A stretch of DNA of 64,000 nt from NCBI GenBank assembly GCA_035548055.1, contig DASZTL010000090.1, positions 1 through 64,000 of the forward strand, given 5' to 3'. This DNA is from DASZTV01 sp035548055 (GTDB taxonomy: Bacteria; Actinomycetota; Actinomycetes; JAFAQI01). The number at the start of each line of letters is the position of its first letter. The first letter of the stretch is position 1. Under the pieces are notes generated by a model that was not told the DNA's origin, did no database searches, and saw only the letters and a list, made by a program, of their open reading frames with translations. Positions 50,118-58,569 of this stretch are shown piece by piece. Both the position numbers and the translations under genes were made by a program.

Positions 50118-51649
50118 CAGGACCCTGCGGCCGGCAGGACCTTGACCGTGACGTGTTTCGCCCCTGGGTTCGCCGTGATGAGCAGCAACGGGCTGTTCAT
50201 ACCGGAGACCACCTGGCCGCCCGACACCGCGACGTCGTACCCCTGCGGGTAGGCGATGCGCGGGATCGAGAACTGGGACACGGCATTGGCGGCGAACCGC
50301 CCGTTGCCGTTGGCCCGCTCGGTCGAGTAGGCCGCGGTGAAGACATGGGACTTCGCGTTGTACCCGTAGCCGGCCGGGATGCCCGCGACCAGTTGGGGGT
50401 ACGGCCGCGACAGGCTGACGAGCACCGCCCGTTCCGGCGTCTTGCTGGGTGGGGTCGTGAACGCGCCATCGCGGCCGAGTCCGGCCAGCTCCTGATAGGA
50501 CCAGAACATCCACGGGATCATCGCCGCGTCGTACGCAGCGGCCGACTGGGCGAGCGGTGCCGGCTTGGTCGTCGCGCCGAACTCGGTCTCGAGCAGTCCG
50601 GTCGAGTGCTGCGTCGCGTAGCTCACCGCGTTGCTGATCGCGAGCTTGCTCTCTGCGCCACATGCCGTCCCGAGCGACAGTGGCAGGCCGGCATCGTCGG
50701 CTGCCGAGCACAGCGGGTAGTCGTGGAAGGAGAAGGCGAGGCGGGCGTCCCCTGGGGGCGGTGTGACCGAGGTGGGGATGCCGTAGTTGAACGACACCAG
50801 CGGCTCGTAGAAGACGAGGTGTCTCCGATCCTTGGCTCGGATCGCCTCGTCCATCGCGGCGTAGTAGCTGCTGAAGCTGCCCTGATCGAATCCGGGGCAG
50901 CCGAGCAGCAGGACGAAACAGGTGGGGTACTGACTTCCCGGCCAGGGCTCGTTGATGATCTCGAAGCCGAGGACACCCGGCGTGGCGTGCAGCGCCCCCA
51001 CCGCCTTGCCCAGGATCTGGGCATCGTCGGTCCACATCGACGCGCCACGAGTGTCCTTGCCGTTGTTCCAGAGGTTGTCGAAGGCGTGGTTGACGGCCGG
51101 GTTCGCGAGGTACTGGAACGGGAAGCCGACGGAGGTGATGTTCGGCAGCCCACCGGTCGAGGTCATCCAGGATGGGTAGCCGTTGTCCTTGAACACGGGC
51201 CCGAACTCGTCTTGGTGGAAGTCGATCAAGGTCAGTACGCCGTAGGAGTCGAGCAGCTTCACGGTCCGGCGGATGAACCGGAGGTACGCCGAGTCGAAGT
51301 GGCCGGGCGTTGGCTCGATGTCGTAGCGCTCGACTGTGAGCCGAACTGCGTTGAACCCGTTGGCTGCGAGGAACGCCGCGTCGTCGGCGCCGAACTTGTA
51401 CGCCAGTGACTGGGACAGCGAGCCCTTCATCGAGACATTCAGACCGTGGATGAGCAGCACGCGGCCGTGGGCGTCGGTCAGCCAGCGTCCGGCGTGGCCG
51501 ATCGGTTGGGCGGGCTGGGCGTTGGAGGCGAGGGCGGCGGAACGATCGGGATGGGCAGGAGGTGATGCCGAGGCGAGCGAGCCGTCTACCAGGCCGAGCG
51601 CCAGGACGATGCCGCCCAGCGATACGGCCGCGCGTCGGCGAAAGTTCAC
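50117..51649 (-). CDS. Secreted GH5 glycosidase (endoglycoceramidase-like)
   Basis: A 510-aa exported enzyme. Signal peptide (about 1-29), then a TIM barrel of glycoside hydrolase family 5: LLIHGLNVSMKG, TLIDFHQDEFG, acid/base Glu234 in EIINEPWPG and nucleophile Glu in LLETEFGAT (356). The NEPWPG and DFHQD motifs are those of endoglycoceramidases and related actinobacterial enzymes that cut glycolipids. The C-terminal 100 residues are a beta-sandwich. GTG at 51649 has no Shine-Dalgarno. Divergent from ctaA with only about 17 bp between starts, so both could be leaderless. Confidence 0.8.
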   Translation of the reverse strand: MNFRRRAAVSLGGIVLALGLVDGSLASASPPAHPDRSAALASNAQPAQPIGHAGRWLTDAHGRVLLIHGLNVSMKGSLSQSLAYKFGADDAAFLAANGFNAVRLTVERYDIEPTPGHFDSAYLRFIRRTVKLLDSYGVLTLIDFHQDEFGPVFKDNGYPSWMTSTGGLPNITSVGFPFQYLANPAVNHAFDNLWNNGKDTRGASMWTDDAQILGKAVGALHATPGVLGFEIINEPWPGSQYPTCFVLLLGCPGFDQGSFSSYYAAMDEAIRAKDRRHLVFYEPLVSFNYGIPTSVTPPPGDARLAFSFHDYPLCSAADDAGLPLSLGTACGAESKLAISNAVSYATQHSTGLLETEFGATTKPAPLAQSAAAYDAAMIPWMFWSYQELAGLGRDGAFTTPPSKTPERAVLVSLSRPYPQLVAGIPAGYGYNAKSHVFTAAYSTERANGNGRFAANAVSQFSIPRIAYPQGYDVAVSGGQVVSGMNSPLLLITANPGAKHVTVKVLPAAGS

Positions 51650-51666
51650 CTGAATACGCTAGCCGT

Positions 51667-52605
51667 ATGAGGCTTCCGCGGCTGTCACCTTCTGCATTCC
51701 GGAAGCTGGCCGTCGTTGTTGCCGTCCTGCTCGGGTTGATCGTCGCGACCGGCGCGGCCGTCCGCCTCACCTCGTCCGGCCTCGGCTGCCCGACCTGGCC
51801 GCGCTGCACGGACACCTCGCTGGTGGCCCCGCCGTCCTACCACGGCTGGATCGAGTTCGGGAACCGCGTGGTGACAACTGTGGTCGGGGTTGTGGTCGGT
51901 CTGGCGGCCGTCGGCTCGCTGTTGCGGACACCTCGCCGCCGCGACCTGGTCTGGTTGTCGTGGAGCCTCATCGCCGGGTTCGTCGGGCAGGCTGTGATCG
52001 GCGGCCTGTCCGTCCTGTACAAGCTCTCGCCCGGCTGGGTGATGGCCCACTTTCTGCTGTCGATGCTGTTGATGTGGGCGGGGCTGGTCCTCGTGCATCG
52101 TGCCGATCCCGACTGGCAGCCGCGCACCCCTGAGGGTCCACGGGAGCTGCTGGTGCTCGGTCGGGTGCTGGTCGTCGTCGCCGGCATCGTGTTGTTGCTC
52201 GGCACCGTGACGACCGGGACCGGCCCGCACGCGGGCGACAAGGCTCAGGTGAAGCGGCTGCCGTTCGCATTGGAACGCGTCACCCAGCTGCACGCCGACT
52301 CGGCGCTTCTGCTCACCGGGTTGATCGTCGCGACACTGTTCGCGGTGCGGCTCGCGGGCGGGTCGGCGGTCCTGCGGGCGCGCTCGAACTGGCTGGCCTA
52401 CACCGTGGTGCTGCAGGTTGCGATCGGGTACACGCAATACTTCCTCAACCTGCCGCCAGGCGTGGTCGAGCTGCACGTCGCCGGCGCGACGCTGCTGTGG
52501 TCGGCGACGATCTGGCTGCAGCTCGGGCACACGTCCGGCCATCGGGACCCGGCTCCGGTCGAGCTACCCGCAGTGGTTGGCGAAGTCCATCACGTTCCAC
52601 TCTGA
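51667..52605 (+). CDS. ctaA: Heme A synthase (COX15/CtaA)
   Basis: A 312-aa polytopic protein (eight helices) that oxidises the C8 methyl of heme O to give heme A for cytochrome aa3 oxidase. Seen: the GLGCPTWPRC loop with its Cys pair, His in MAHFLLS, TQLHADSALL and VELHVAGATLLW. Where many CtaA have a His in the first ligand place this has Asn (EFGNRVV), which also occurs in actinobacterial homologues. ATG at 51667. Its 3' end overlaps the convergent CAP-domain gene by 42 bp. Confidence 0.88.
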   Translation: MRLPRLSPSAFRKLAVVVAVLLGLIVATGAAVRLTSSGLGCPTWPRCTDTSLVAPPSYHGWIEFGNRVVTTVVGVVVGLAAVGSLLRTPRRRDLVWLSWSLIAGFVGQAVIGGLSVLYKLSPGWVMAHFLLSMLLMWAGLVLVHRADPDWQPRTPEGPRELLVLGRVLVVVAGIVLLLGTVTTGTGPHAGDKAQVKRLPFALERVTQLHADSALLLTGLIVATLFAVRLAGGSAVLRARSNWLAYTVVLQVAIGYTQYFLNLPPGVVELHVAGATLLWSATIWLQLGHTSGHRDPAPVELPAVVGEVHHVPL

Positions 52606-53082
52606 GCCGTCAGACGCCCTCACCGTGGCGATGCCGACATCGGTGTACTTCGGATGCTTCGGCTTGTTGTAGACCGGGTTCAGGATGTTGGCCCGGTGGT
52701 ACGGCTCCTTCATGTAGAGCCGGAACAGCTTCTTGGCGTTGGTGCTGGCCTGCGCGCCCACGTTCTCACCGGCGATCGTCACATGAGGGCACTTGCGGGC
52801 GAGCGACGGCGCCCCGAGACCGTAGTGCGCGTTGTGCTCGAGATTGTCGGACCTGGCCATGTGCTCGGCCCAGCGGTGGGCGATCTTGTAGAGCCGGTTG
52901 CTCTGCTTCAGCGGATCAAGGCCGTTGTTCGCTCGAGCGTGGTTGACGTACTTCAGCAGGTGCTTGTCGTAGGTCCGCAGCTGCTTGTTGGGGGTTGACG
53001 CCGCGGTCGCCGTCGTGGCACCGGCACCGGACAGCAACACGGTCGCCAGCGCAGCACAGGCGGCCCGAGTCACGCGCTGCAT
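52564..53082 (-). CDS. Secreted CAP-domain (SCP-like) protein
   Basis: A 172-aa exported protein. Signal peptide (about 1-30, ending TTATAAS), then a CAP domain of the YkwD/SCP type: YVNHARANNGLDPL, HRWAEHMARSDNLEHN, AGENVG, MKEPYHRANILNPVYNKP and YTDVGIATV. Two cysteines (KCPH, NHCG) may pair. CAP proteins are extracellular; the biochemical role in bacteria is unclear. ATG at 53082 follows AGGAGC. It converges on ctaA with 42 bp overlap. Confidence 0.87.
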   Translation of the reverse strand: MQRVTRAACAALATVLLSGAGATTATAASTPNKQLRTYDKHLLKYVNHARANNGLDPLKQSNRLYKIAHRWAEHMARSDNLEHNAHYGLGAPSLARKCPHVTIAGENVGAQASTNAKKLFRLYMKEPYHRANILNPVYNKPKHPKYTDVGIATVRASDGSEWNVMDFANHCG

Positions 53083-53152
53083 CGGTCGGGAGCTCCTTCC
53101 GGCCCAGGGTCGGACCCGCTCACAGTAGGACCTTTCACGGCAGACTGGCGGG

Positions 53153-54013
53153 GTGCCGGAACTACCGGAGGTGCAGTCGCTCGTCGAGTTCCTCGGCGAC
53201 CACGTCGTAGGCCATGTCATTGCCCGCGTCGATGTCGCATCAATCGCCGTGTTGAAGACTTTCGACCCACCAGTGACGGCACTGGCCGGATTGACCGTCA
53301 TCGCAGCCGCGCGGCGCGGAAAGTTCCTCGACCTCGACGTCGACGGCCTGCACCTCGTCACTCACCTGTCTCGGGCAGGCTGGCTGCAGTGGCGAGATGA
53401 GCTGCCGGCCACACCGCCGAAGCCGGGCAAGAGTCCGATCGCCTTGCGTGTCCATCTCGACACCGGTGGCGGCTTCGACCTCACCGAGGCAGGTACGCAG
53501 AAGCGGCTGGCGGTGTATGTCGTCCGCGATCCAGCGCTCGTCCCAGGCATCGCCCGGCTCGGTCCCGAGCCGCTGGACGACGACTTCACGGTCGACCGCT
53601 TCGCCGCGTTGCTCGACGGGCAACGCGTGCAGATCAAGGGGTTGCTGCGCGACCAAGGCGTGATCGCCGGCATCGGCAACGCGTACTCCGACGAGATCCT
53701 GCACGTCGCGAAGATGTCGCCGTACAAGATTGCGGCGACGTTGACGGCCGCGGAGGTGCACACGCTGTTCGAGGCGATGCGCACGACGCTGCTCGACGCA
53801 GTCGGCCGCGCGCACGGCCTCGCGGCGGCCGACCTCAAAGCCGAGAAGAAGATCGGGATGCGGGTGCACGGCCGAGCCGGCGAGGCGTGTCCGGTGTGCG
53901 GCGACACGGTTCGCGAGGTGTCCTTCGCAACGTCATTCCTCGATTACTGCCCGACTTGCCAGACCGGAGGCAAGCCGTTGGCCGATCGGCGCATGTCGAA
54001 GCTGCTGAAGTAG
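53153..54013 (+). CDS. Formamidopyrimidine-DNA glycosylase / Nei-like DNA repair enzyme
   Basis: A 286-aa bifunctional glycosylase/AP lyase that removes oxidised bases. The N-terminal Pro2-Glu3 (MPELPEVQ) forms the Schiff base with DNA; Lys57 in ARRGKFL is the conserved beta-hairpin lysine. The helix-two-turn-helix (IKGLLRDQGVIAGIGNAYSDEIL) and C-terminal zinc finger CPVC...CPTC are intact. GTG at 53153 starts it. Among actinobacterial paralogues this shape could be Fpg2 or Nei; I leave the symbol open. Confidence 0.87.
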   Translation: MPELPEVQSLVEFLGDHVVGHVIARVDVASIAVLKTFDPPVTALAGLTVIAAARRGKFLDLDVDGLHLVTHLSRAGWLQWRDELPATPPKPGKSPIALRVHLDTGGGFDLTEAGTQKRLAVYVVRDPALVPGIARLGPEPLDDDFTVDRFAALLDGQRVQIKGLLRDQGVIAGIGNAYSDEILHVAKMSPYKIAATLTAAEVHTLFEAMRTTLLDAVGRAHGLAAADLKAEKKIGMRVHGRAGEACPVCGDTVREVSFATSFLDYCPTCQTGGKPLADRRMSKLLK

Positions 54014-54048
54014 CCCACCACAGCTCGCCGCTGGGTACGCTGCGGTTG

Positions 54049-54160
54049 TCACGCGGGAGTCCGGCGTACCGGGCTGAGAGGGCGGCTGTCGGGCCGCCGA
54101 CCGCAGCGGCGAGGGTGTCTCGTCGCGGACCTGACCCGGATCATGCCGGCGTAGGGAGTG
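54049..54160 (+). ncRNA. TPP riboswitch (THI element)
   Basis: Conserved TPP aptamer: GCGGGAGTCCGGCGTACCGG, then CTGAGAGGGCGGC and, after the variable P3a stem, ACCTGACCCGGATCATGCC and GCGTAGGGAGTG. These are the two TPP-binding faces. It ends about 5 bp before the ATG of the transporter gene, so ligand binding most likely hides the ribosome site (GGGAGTGGG), that is translational control as common in high-GC bacteria. Confidence 0.93.
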
Positions 54161-54165
54161 GGCTG

Positions 54166-55527
54166 ATGAGCGTCACCGTCGACACAGCGAGCCACCGTCA
54201 CGGCGAGGCGCCGCTCACGCTGAACGAACCGGCTCCGAAGGTTCTCGGCTGGCTCGACCAGCTCGGGCTGTGGGGCAATCTCGGGGTCACGTTGCTGGCA
54301 CCGGTGGGCGCCGTGTTCGTCCTGATCCCGGGTAGCTCGCCTCAGCTGTCCTTCACCGCGGCCGGCCTCGCTGTCGTCGTGGGGACCGTGATCGGCGCGC
54401 TGATGCTTGGTGCCGCTGCGGTCCCCGGCGTGCAGACCGGTGCGCCGGCGATGGTGCTGATGCGTGGACTGTTCGGCCGCCGCCTCTCCTACCTGCCGAC
54501 GCTCGTCAACATCATCCAGCTGCTGGGCTGGACGGTGTTCGAAATCGTCGTGGTCTCCTCGGCGGCGCGACAGCTGTTTCCGTGGCACGGCCATCGCTGG
54601 CCGTACGTCCTGGTCGCTGGTGTGCTGACCGCCGCGATGACGGTCCGACCGCTCGGGGCGGTACGGATCCTGCGACGTTATGCGCTCGGGGCCGTCGTCG
54701 CCACGACGACGTACCTCTTCATCGAGCTGCTTCGCCACCCGCACGTGTCGTTCACCGACGGATCCTGGTCGGGCTTCTGGGCCGGGGCCGACGTCGTGGT
54801 CGCCGTCGCCGTCTCCTGGGCACCGCTCGCGGCCGACTACACCCGGCACGCGAAGTCGTCGAGGAGTGCTTTCGGGGGAGTGGTGCTCGGTTACAGCACC
54901 ACCCAGATCGCCGGGTACCTCCTCGGCTTGCTCGCTCTGGCCACGGTCGTTCAGGCGAGCGCCGCAGACCTCCAGCACGAGATGTTCGCCGCGTTCATCG
55001 CGGTGCCGGTCGGCTGGCTCGCCTTCGGGGTGCTGGTCTTCCGCGAGCTCGACGAGTCCTTTGCCGATGGCTATTCGGCGGTGATGTCGTTGCAGAACGT
55101 CTGGCCGCATGTCGACCGTCGCGTCTTCAGTGTCGTCGTGTGCAGCGTCGCGACGATGGGTGCGCTGTGGCTGAACATCGCCTCGTACGTCAACTTCCTG
55201 TACCTGCTCGCCTCGGTGCTCGTGCCGCTGGTCGCGGTCTTCCTGGTCGACTACTTCGGCACTCGCCGGCTGCGGGACTGGGACGTCTCCGCCGACGCGC
55301 CGGCCCGGCCGCTGATGCTCGCTCCGTGGCTGGCCGGGTTCGTCGCCTACCAGCTGCTGAACCCTGGATACATCGGCTGGTGGCAGCGAATGTGGCAGCA
55401 CGTCGACCGCTGGTTGCACCTCACCGTCGAGACCTGGATGAGCGCCTCCGTCTTCTCCTTCCTGATCGCCGCGCTGTTCACCGTTCCTTTGGTGTGGCGT
55501 CGCCGACGGCAGATGATGGCTGCGTGA
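54166..55527 (+). CDS. cytX: NCS1-family transporter, probably for thiamine pyrimidine (HMP)
   Basis: A 453-aa permease with about 12 helices, of the nucleobase:cation symporter-1 family (LNEPAPKVLGWLDQLGLWGNLG; GLWGNLG, GAPAMVLMRGLFGRR, SWAPLAADYTRH). Control by the TPP riboswitch 5 bp upstream indicates import of a thiamine precursor; CytX-type members carry hydroxymethylpyrimidine. The ATG at 54166 directly follows the riboswitch; upstream in-frame extension would encode the aptamer and is rejected. Confidence 0.87.
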   Translation: MSVTVDTASHRHGEAPLTLNEPAPKVLGWLDQLGLWGNLGVTLLAPVGAVFVLIPGSSPQLSFTAAGLAVVVGTVIGALMLGAAAVPGVQTGAPAMVLMRGLFGRRLSYLPTLVNIIQLLGWTVFEIVVVSSAARQLFPWHGHRWPYVLVAGVLTAAMTVRPLGAVRILRRYALGAVVATTTYLFIELLRHPHVSFTDGSWSGFWAGADVVVAVAVSWAPLAADYTRHAKSSRSAFGGVVLGYSTTQIAGYLLGLLALATVVQASAADLQHEMFAAFIAVPVGWLAFGVLVFRELDESFADGYSAVMSLQNVWPHVDRRVFSVVVCSVATMGALWLNIASYVNFLYLLASVLVPLVAVFLVDYFGTRRLRDWDVSADAPARPLMLAPWLAGFVAYQLLNPGYIGWWQRMWQHVDRWLHLTVETWMSASVFSFLIAALFTVPLVWRRRRQMMAA

Positions 55528-55988
55528 CTCGCAATCTCAACCGCATGGAGCGCGCCCTCGTGTATGGCCTCGCCGGCTGGTGCAGTGAGGTCGTCAGCAC
55601 CGGGCTGCGCAGCCACGGCCGAGACGGCGACTGGCGCCTGACCAGCCACACCTACCTCTGGATGCTCCCGGTCTACGGTCTTGCCGCGGTCCTCTTCGAG
55701 CCGGCGTACGCCGCGACGAAGCGCGCCGGGACACCGTGGTGGGGTCGCGCCCTGCTCTGGACGGGAGGGATCTACGCCGTGGAGGCGGCGTCAGGAGAGG
55801 CGATCCGCGCCATCACCGGTGAGGTGCCGTGGGACTACTCACGCGCCCGCGGCAGGAAACCGGTCCCGGCACATTGGCGCGGTCTGGTCCGTCCCGCGTA
55901 CGCCCCCGTGTGGTGCGCCGTGGGGCTCGGCATGGAGCAGCTGCACGAGCTGCTCGGCCGGATAGAGGTCCGCACGGCTGCGGAGTAG
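55524..55988 (+). CDS. Small membrane protein, CmpB/ABC-transporter type IV-like
   Basis: A 154-aa protein with three or four helices. ERALVYGLAGWCSEVVSTGL at the start, YLWMLPVYGLAAVLFEP and the WDYSRARG motif match the shape of the ABC_trans_CmpB family. The GTG at 55524 overlaps the transporter stop (GTGA), so it lies in the TPP-controlled operon and may work with the permease. Function is unknown. Confidence 0.65.
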   Translation: MTRNLNRMERALVYGLAGWCSEVVSTGLRSHGRDGDWRLTSHTYLWMLPVYGLAAVLFEPAYAATKRAGTPWWGRALLWTGGIYAVEAASGEAIRAITGEVPWDYSRARGRKPVPAHWRGLVRPAYAPVWCAVGLGMEQLHELLGRIEVRTAAE

Positions 55989-55990
55989 CC

Positions 55991-56785
55991 ATGACCGAGT
56001 CACCGTCACGGCCGCGGGTGATCGCCCATCGCGGCGCGTCGGCAGTCGAGCCCGAGCACACGTTGCGTGCCTATCGACGTGCGATCGAGATGGGCGCGGA
56101 CGGCGTCGAGTGCGATGTGCGGCTCACCCGCGACGGAGTGCTTGTCTGCCTTCATGACCGGACCGTCGAGCGAACCTCGAACGGGTCCGGCGTGGTGTCG
56201 GCCATGACGTTGGCGGAGCTGCGCCGGCTGGACTTCGGGGTGCAGCCGGCAGCGGATCGAGGTGATCCCGCGGAGATCCTCACCCTGGAAGAGCTGGTCG
56301 ACACGCTGGTGGCGGCGCACCGTCCACTCGAGCTGGCCATCGAGACCAAGCACCCCACTCGGTACGGCGGGAGGGTCGAACGCGAGGTCATCGCCCTGCT
56401 GGAGCGATTCGGGCTCCGCGCCGCCGGCAACCGCGCCGGCGTCACGGCTCGGGTGATGAGCTTCTCCCCGCCGGCGCTGCGGACGACGCACCGGTTGGCG
56501 CCGGAGATCCCGACCGTTCAGCTGATGCAGCGGATCCCGTCGAGCCGGCGCAACGGCACGCTCTGGTCCGGCGCGACGACGGCCGGACCGTCGGTCGCGG
56601 CGGTGCGCGCCAATCCCGACTACGTCGCCGCGGCCCACCGAGGCGGACGCGAAGTCCACGTGTGGACCGTCGACGACGTCGACGACGTCGATTTCCTTGC
56701 CAGCCTCGAGGTGGACGCGATCATCACCAACCGCCCGAACGTCGTTCTCGAGCGACTCGAGCGACTCGAGCGACTCGAGCGCTGA
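55991..56785 (+). CDS. Glycerophosphodiester phosphodiesterase
   Basis: A 264-aa GDPD enzyme that splits glycerophosphodiesters to glycerol-3-phosphate and alcohol. Catalytic residues are in VIAHRGAS (His-Arg), PEHTLRAY (Glu), GVECDVRLTRDGV (Glu-Asp) and CLHDRTVERTSN (His). A Lys in AIETKHPTRYG completes the site. No signal peptide, so cytoplasmic. It starts 2 bp after the previous gene. Its C-terminus ends with four LER repeats encoded by 9-bp DNA repeats, which is odd and possibly length-variable. Confidence 0.85.
   Translation: MTESPSRPRVIAHRGASAVEPEHTLRAYRRAIEMGADGVECDVRLTRDGVLVCLHDRTVERTSNGSGVVSAMTLAELRRLDFGVQPAADRGDPAEILTLEELVDTLVAAHRPLELAIETKHPTRYGGRVEREVIALLERFGLRAAGNRAGVTARVMSFSPPALRTTHRLAPEIPTVQLMQRIPSSRRNGTLWSGATTAGPSVAAVRANPDYVAAAHRGGREVHVWTVDDVDDVDFLASLEVDAIITNRPNVVLERLERLERLER
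56747..56781 (+). repeat. Four 9-bp tandem repeats at the GDPD 3' end
   Basis: CTCGAGCGA occurs in four tandem units beginning at 56747, 56756, 56765 and 56774 (last one CTCGAGCGC) just before the stop codon, encoding LER-LER-LER-LER. Confidence 0.8.
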
Positions 56786-56888
56786 GAGCGCTCAGCCCTC
56801 ACCCGATTGGCCGCACATTCGGCGTTGGCCGCAGTCGAAGTAGATAGGGCAGGCCCACTGCATCCGGCAACACCCAGGGGAGTTCGCG

Positions 56889-57311
56889 ATGCAAGAGCTC
56901 GGCGTCGTACTTCGTCCCGCCGCAGTCCTGCCGCGCCACGCCGCCGAGAAGATGGTGGAAGAGCTCAGCAACCAGGACGTGGGCAAGGGCGGCGTGTGGT
57001 CGGTACTGCCGGGGCTGTGGCAGCGCTTCGACAAGCCGTGGGACGGCGTCGCGGGCATGACGGGGAGCTCGAAGCTAATCGGGACGATCGGGTCCGCCTA
57101 CGGATCGCCGACTCGCTACGAGATCACCCTCTACCGCGTGACGCTTTCCGCACATGGTGCAGAGCTCGGCTGGACGATCGCCTCCCTGTGCGATGACGCT
57201 CTCGGGTACGCCGGCTTGACCCTGGCGAGCTGCCCGCGCGCCAACCTGACGCGCCCGCCTGCCCAGGACCCGTTCAAGCACCCGTTCGAAGCCCTGCACA
57301 TCGCGAGCTAG
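56889..57311 (+). CDS. Conserved hypothetical protein
   Basis: A 140-aa protein of unknown function. Distinct conserved-looking segments are SVLPGLWQRFDKPWDGVAG, SAYGSPTRYEITLYRVTL and WTIASLCDDALGYAGLTLASC. No signal or membrane segment. GGGGAG lies upstream of the ATG. Similar proteins occur in actinobacteria as far as I recall. It overlaps the end of the convergent arcA by 4 bp. Confidence 0.7.
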   Translation: MQELGVVLRPAAVLPRHAAEKMVEELSNQDVGKGGVWSVLPGLWQRFDKPWDGVAGMTGSSKLIGTIGSAYGSPTRYEITLYRVTLSAHGAELGWTIASLCDDALGYAGLTLASCPRANLTRPPAQDPFKHPFEALHIAS

Positions 57312-58522
57312 CCGTACTGACCCGCGAGGCGCTCCCGCTCGACCGGGCATGACATGCACCGCGGACCGCCACGTCCGCTGCCCAGCTCGCTGCCCGGGAT
57401 ACGCACCACTTCGATCCCCGCTGCCTCGAGCGCGGCGTTGGTGACGACGTTGCGTTCGTAGGCGACGGCGAGCCGCGGGGCGATCGCGAGGGTGTTGTTC
57501 CCGTCGTCCCACTGCTCGCGTTCTGCGGTCACCGGGTCGAGCCCGGTGTCGATGACTCGCAGCTCGTCGATGCCCATCGCGGCGGCGGCCGCGGTGAGAA
57601 ACGGCATGGGTTCGCTTGCTGAGATGCCGCCACTGTCGTTCGTCGTCACGACCACGGCCGACAGCGAGTCGGCCATCGCGGGATACATGACCACCGCATC
57701 CATGTCGACCATCGTGCAGATCGTGTCGAGGTGCATCGTGGCGCGTTCCTGGGCGATCGGGACGGCGAGCACCGTATGGGCGAGACCGCGATCGAAGACC
57801 CGGCCGGCGAGGGTCTCGATGGCCTCGGGACGAGTTCGTTGCCCGACCCCCACCGCGATGACCTTCGGCGCCATCAGCAGGACGTCACCACCCTCGAGCC
57901 ACTCGTCGGACGGGTCGTAGAGCACTGGTGTGCCCGCGAAGCGCGGGTGATGGCGGTAGACGGTCGCGGTGATCCATGCCTCGCGCCGCCGCGCCTTCAT
58001 GCTCGGGCTCGTCACCGCCACCTCGGTGCCGATCCAGACCGCCGAGTCGCGGGTGAACATCAGGTTCGGCAGCGGCGGGACGACGAACTCGCCAGGGCCG
58101 AGCAACCTCGCGACGATGCCCGTCCCGGCGCCGAGCTCGGCGAGGGAAAGGCCGGCGATCAGGGTGTCCGCGAGCGCCGCGGCGTCCAGGTTGCCGAGAT
58201 GGGATGCCAGCGCGGTGCGGAGCTCCTGGCCCAGCGTGCGGTCGGCCAAGGTGCGTTCGACGAGCTCGCTTCGAGCTGCCGGGACGTCGAGGGCAGCCGT
58301 GAGCAAGTCTCGCAGGGCGAGCACTTCCACGCCGTGGCCGGTCAACGCTGCGGCGAACGCATCGTGCTCTTCCTGGGCGCGTTCGACCCAGGGGATCCCG
58401 TCGAAGAGAAGGTCGGCTGAGTTGCGCGGCGTCAGCCGCTTGATCTCCGGGCCTGGACGGTGCAGCACGACCGTCCGTAGCCGCCCGACCTCGCTGTCGG
58501 CGCCGTACGACGGATGGTCCAC
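57308..58522 (-). CDS. arcA: Arginine deiminase
   Basis: A 404-aa enzyme of the guanidino-group-modifying family converting arginine to citrulline and ammonia. Catalytic and substrate residues are seen: LPNLMFTRDSAVW (Asp), EGGDVL, the His in TMHLDTICTM and nucleophile Cys389 in GPRCMSCP. A DDGNNTLAI segment near the C-terminus is typical. No arcB/arcC nearby, so it may act alone in nitrogen or acid stress. ATG at 58522. Confidence 0.92.
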   Translation of the reverse strand: MDHPSYGADSEVGRLRTVVLHRPGPEIKRLTPRNSADLLFDGIPWVERAQEEHDAFAAALTGHGVEVLALRDLLTAALDVPAARSELVERTLADRTLGQELRTALASHLGNLDAAALADTLIAGLSLAELGAGTGIVARLLGPGEFVVPPLPNLMFTRDSAVWIGTEVAVTSPSMKARRREAWITATVYRHHPRFAGTPVLYDPSDEWLEGGDVLLMAPKVIAVGVGQRTRPEAIETLAGRVFDRGLAHTVLAVPIAQERATMHLDTICTMVDMDAVVMYPAMADSLSAVVVTTNDSGGISASEPMPFLTAAAAAMGIDELRVIDTGLDPVTAEREQWDDGNNTLAIAPRLAVAYERNVVTNAALEAAGIEVVRIPGSELGSGRGGPRCMSCPVERERLAGQYG

Positions 58523-58569
58523 GTGGTCAGCGTAGGAGCAGGCGGCGACGCCAGGACACCATCAGCTCC

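Noticed and set aside
49494..51815. A 773-aa frame covering hydrolase and upstream region
   Set aside because: Its first 560 residues are Arg/Pro-rich and lie out of phase with the well-defined GH5 gene; only the last 207 residues (the hydrolase) are coding.
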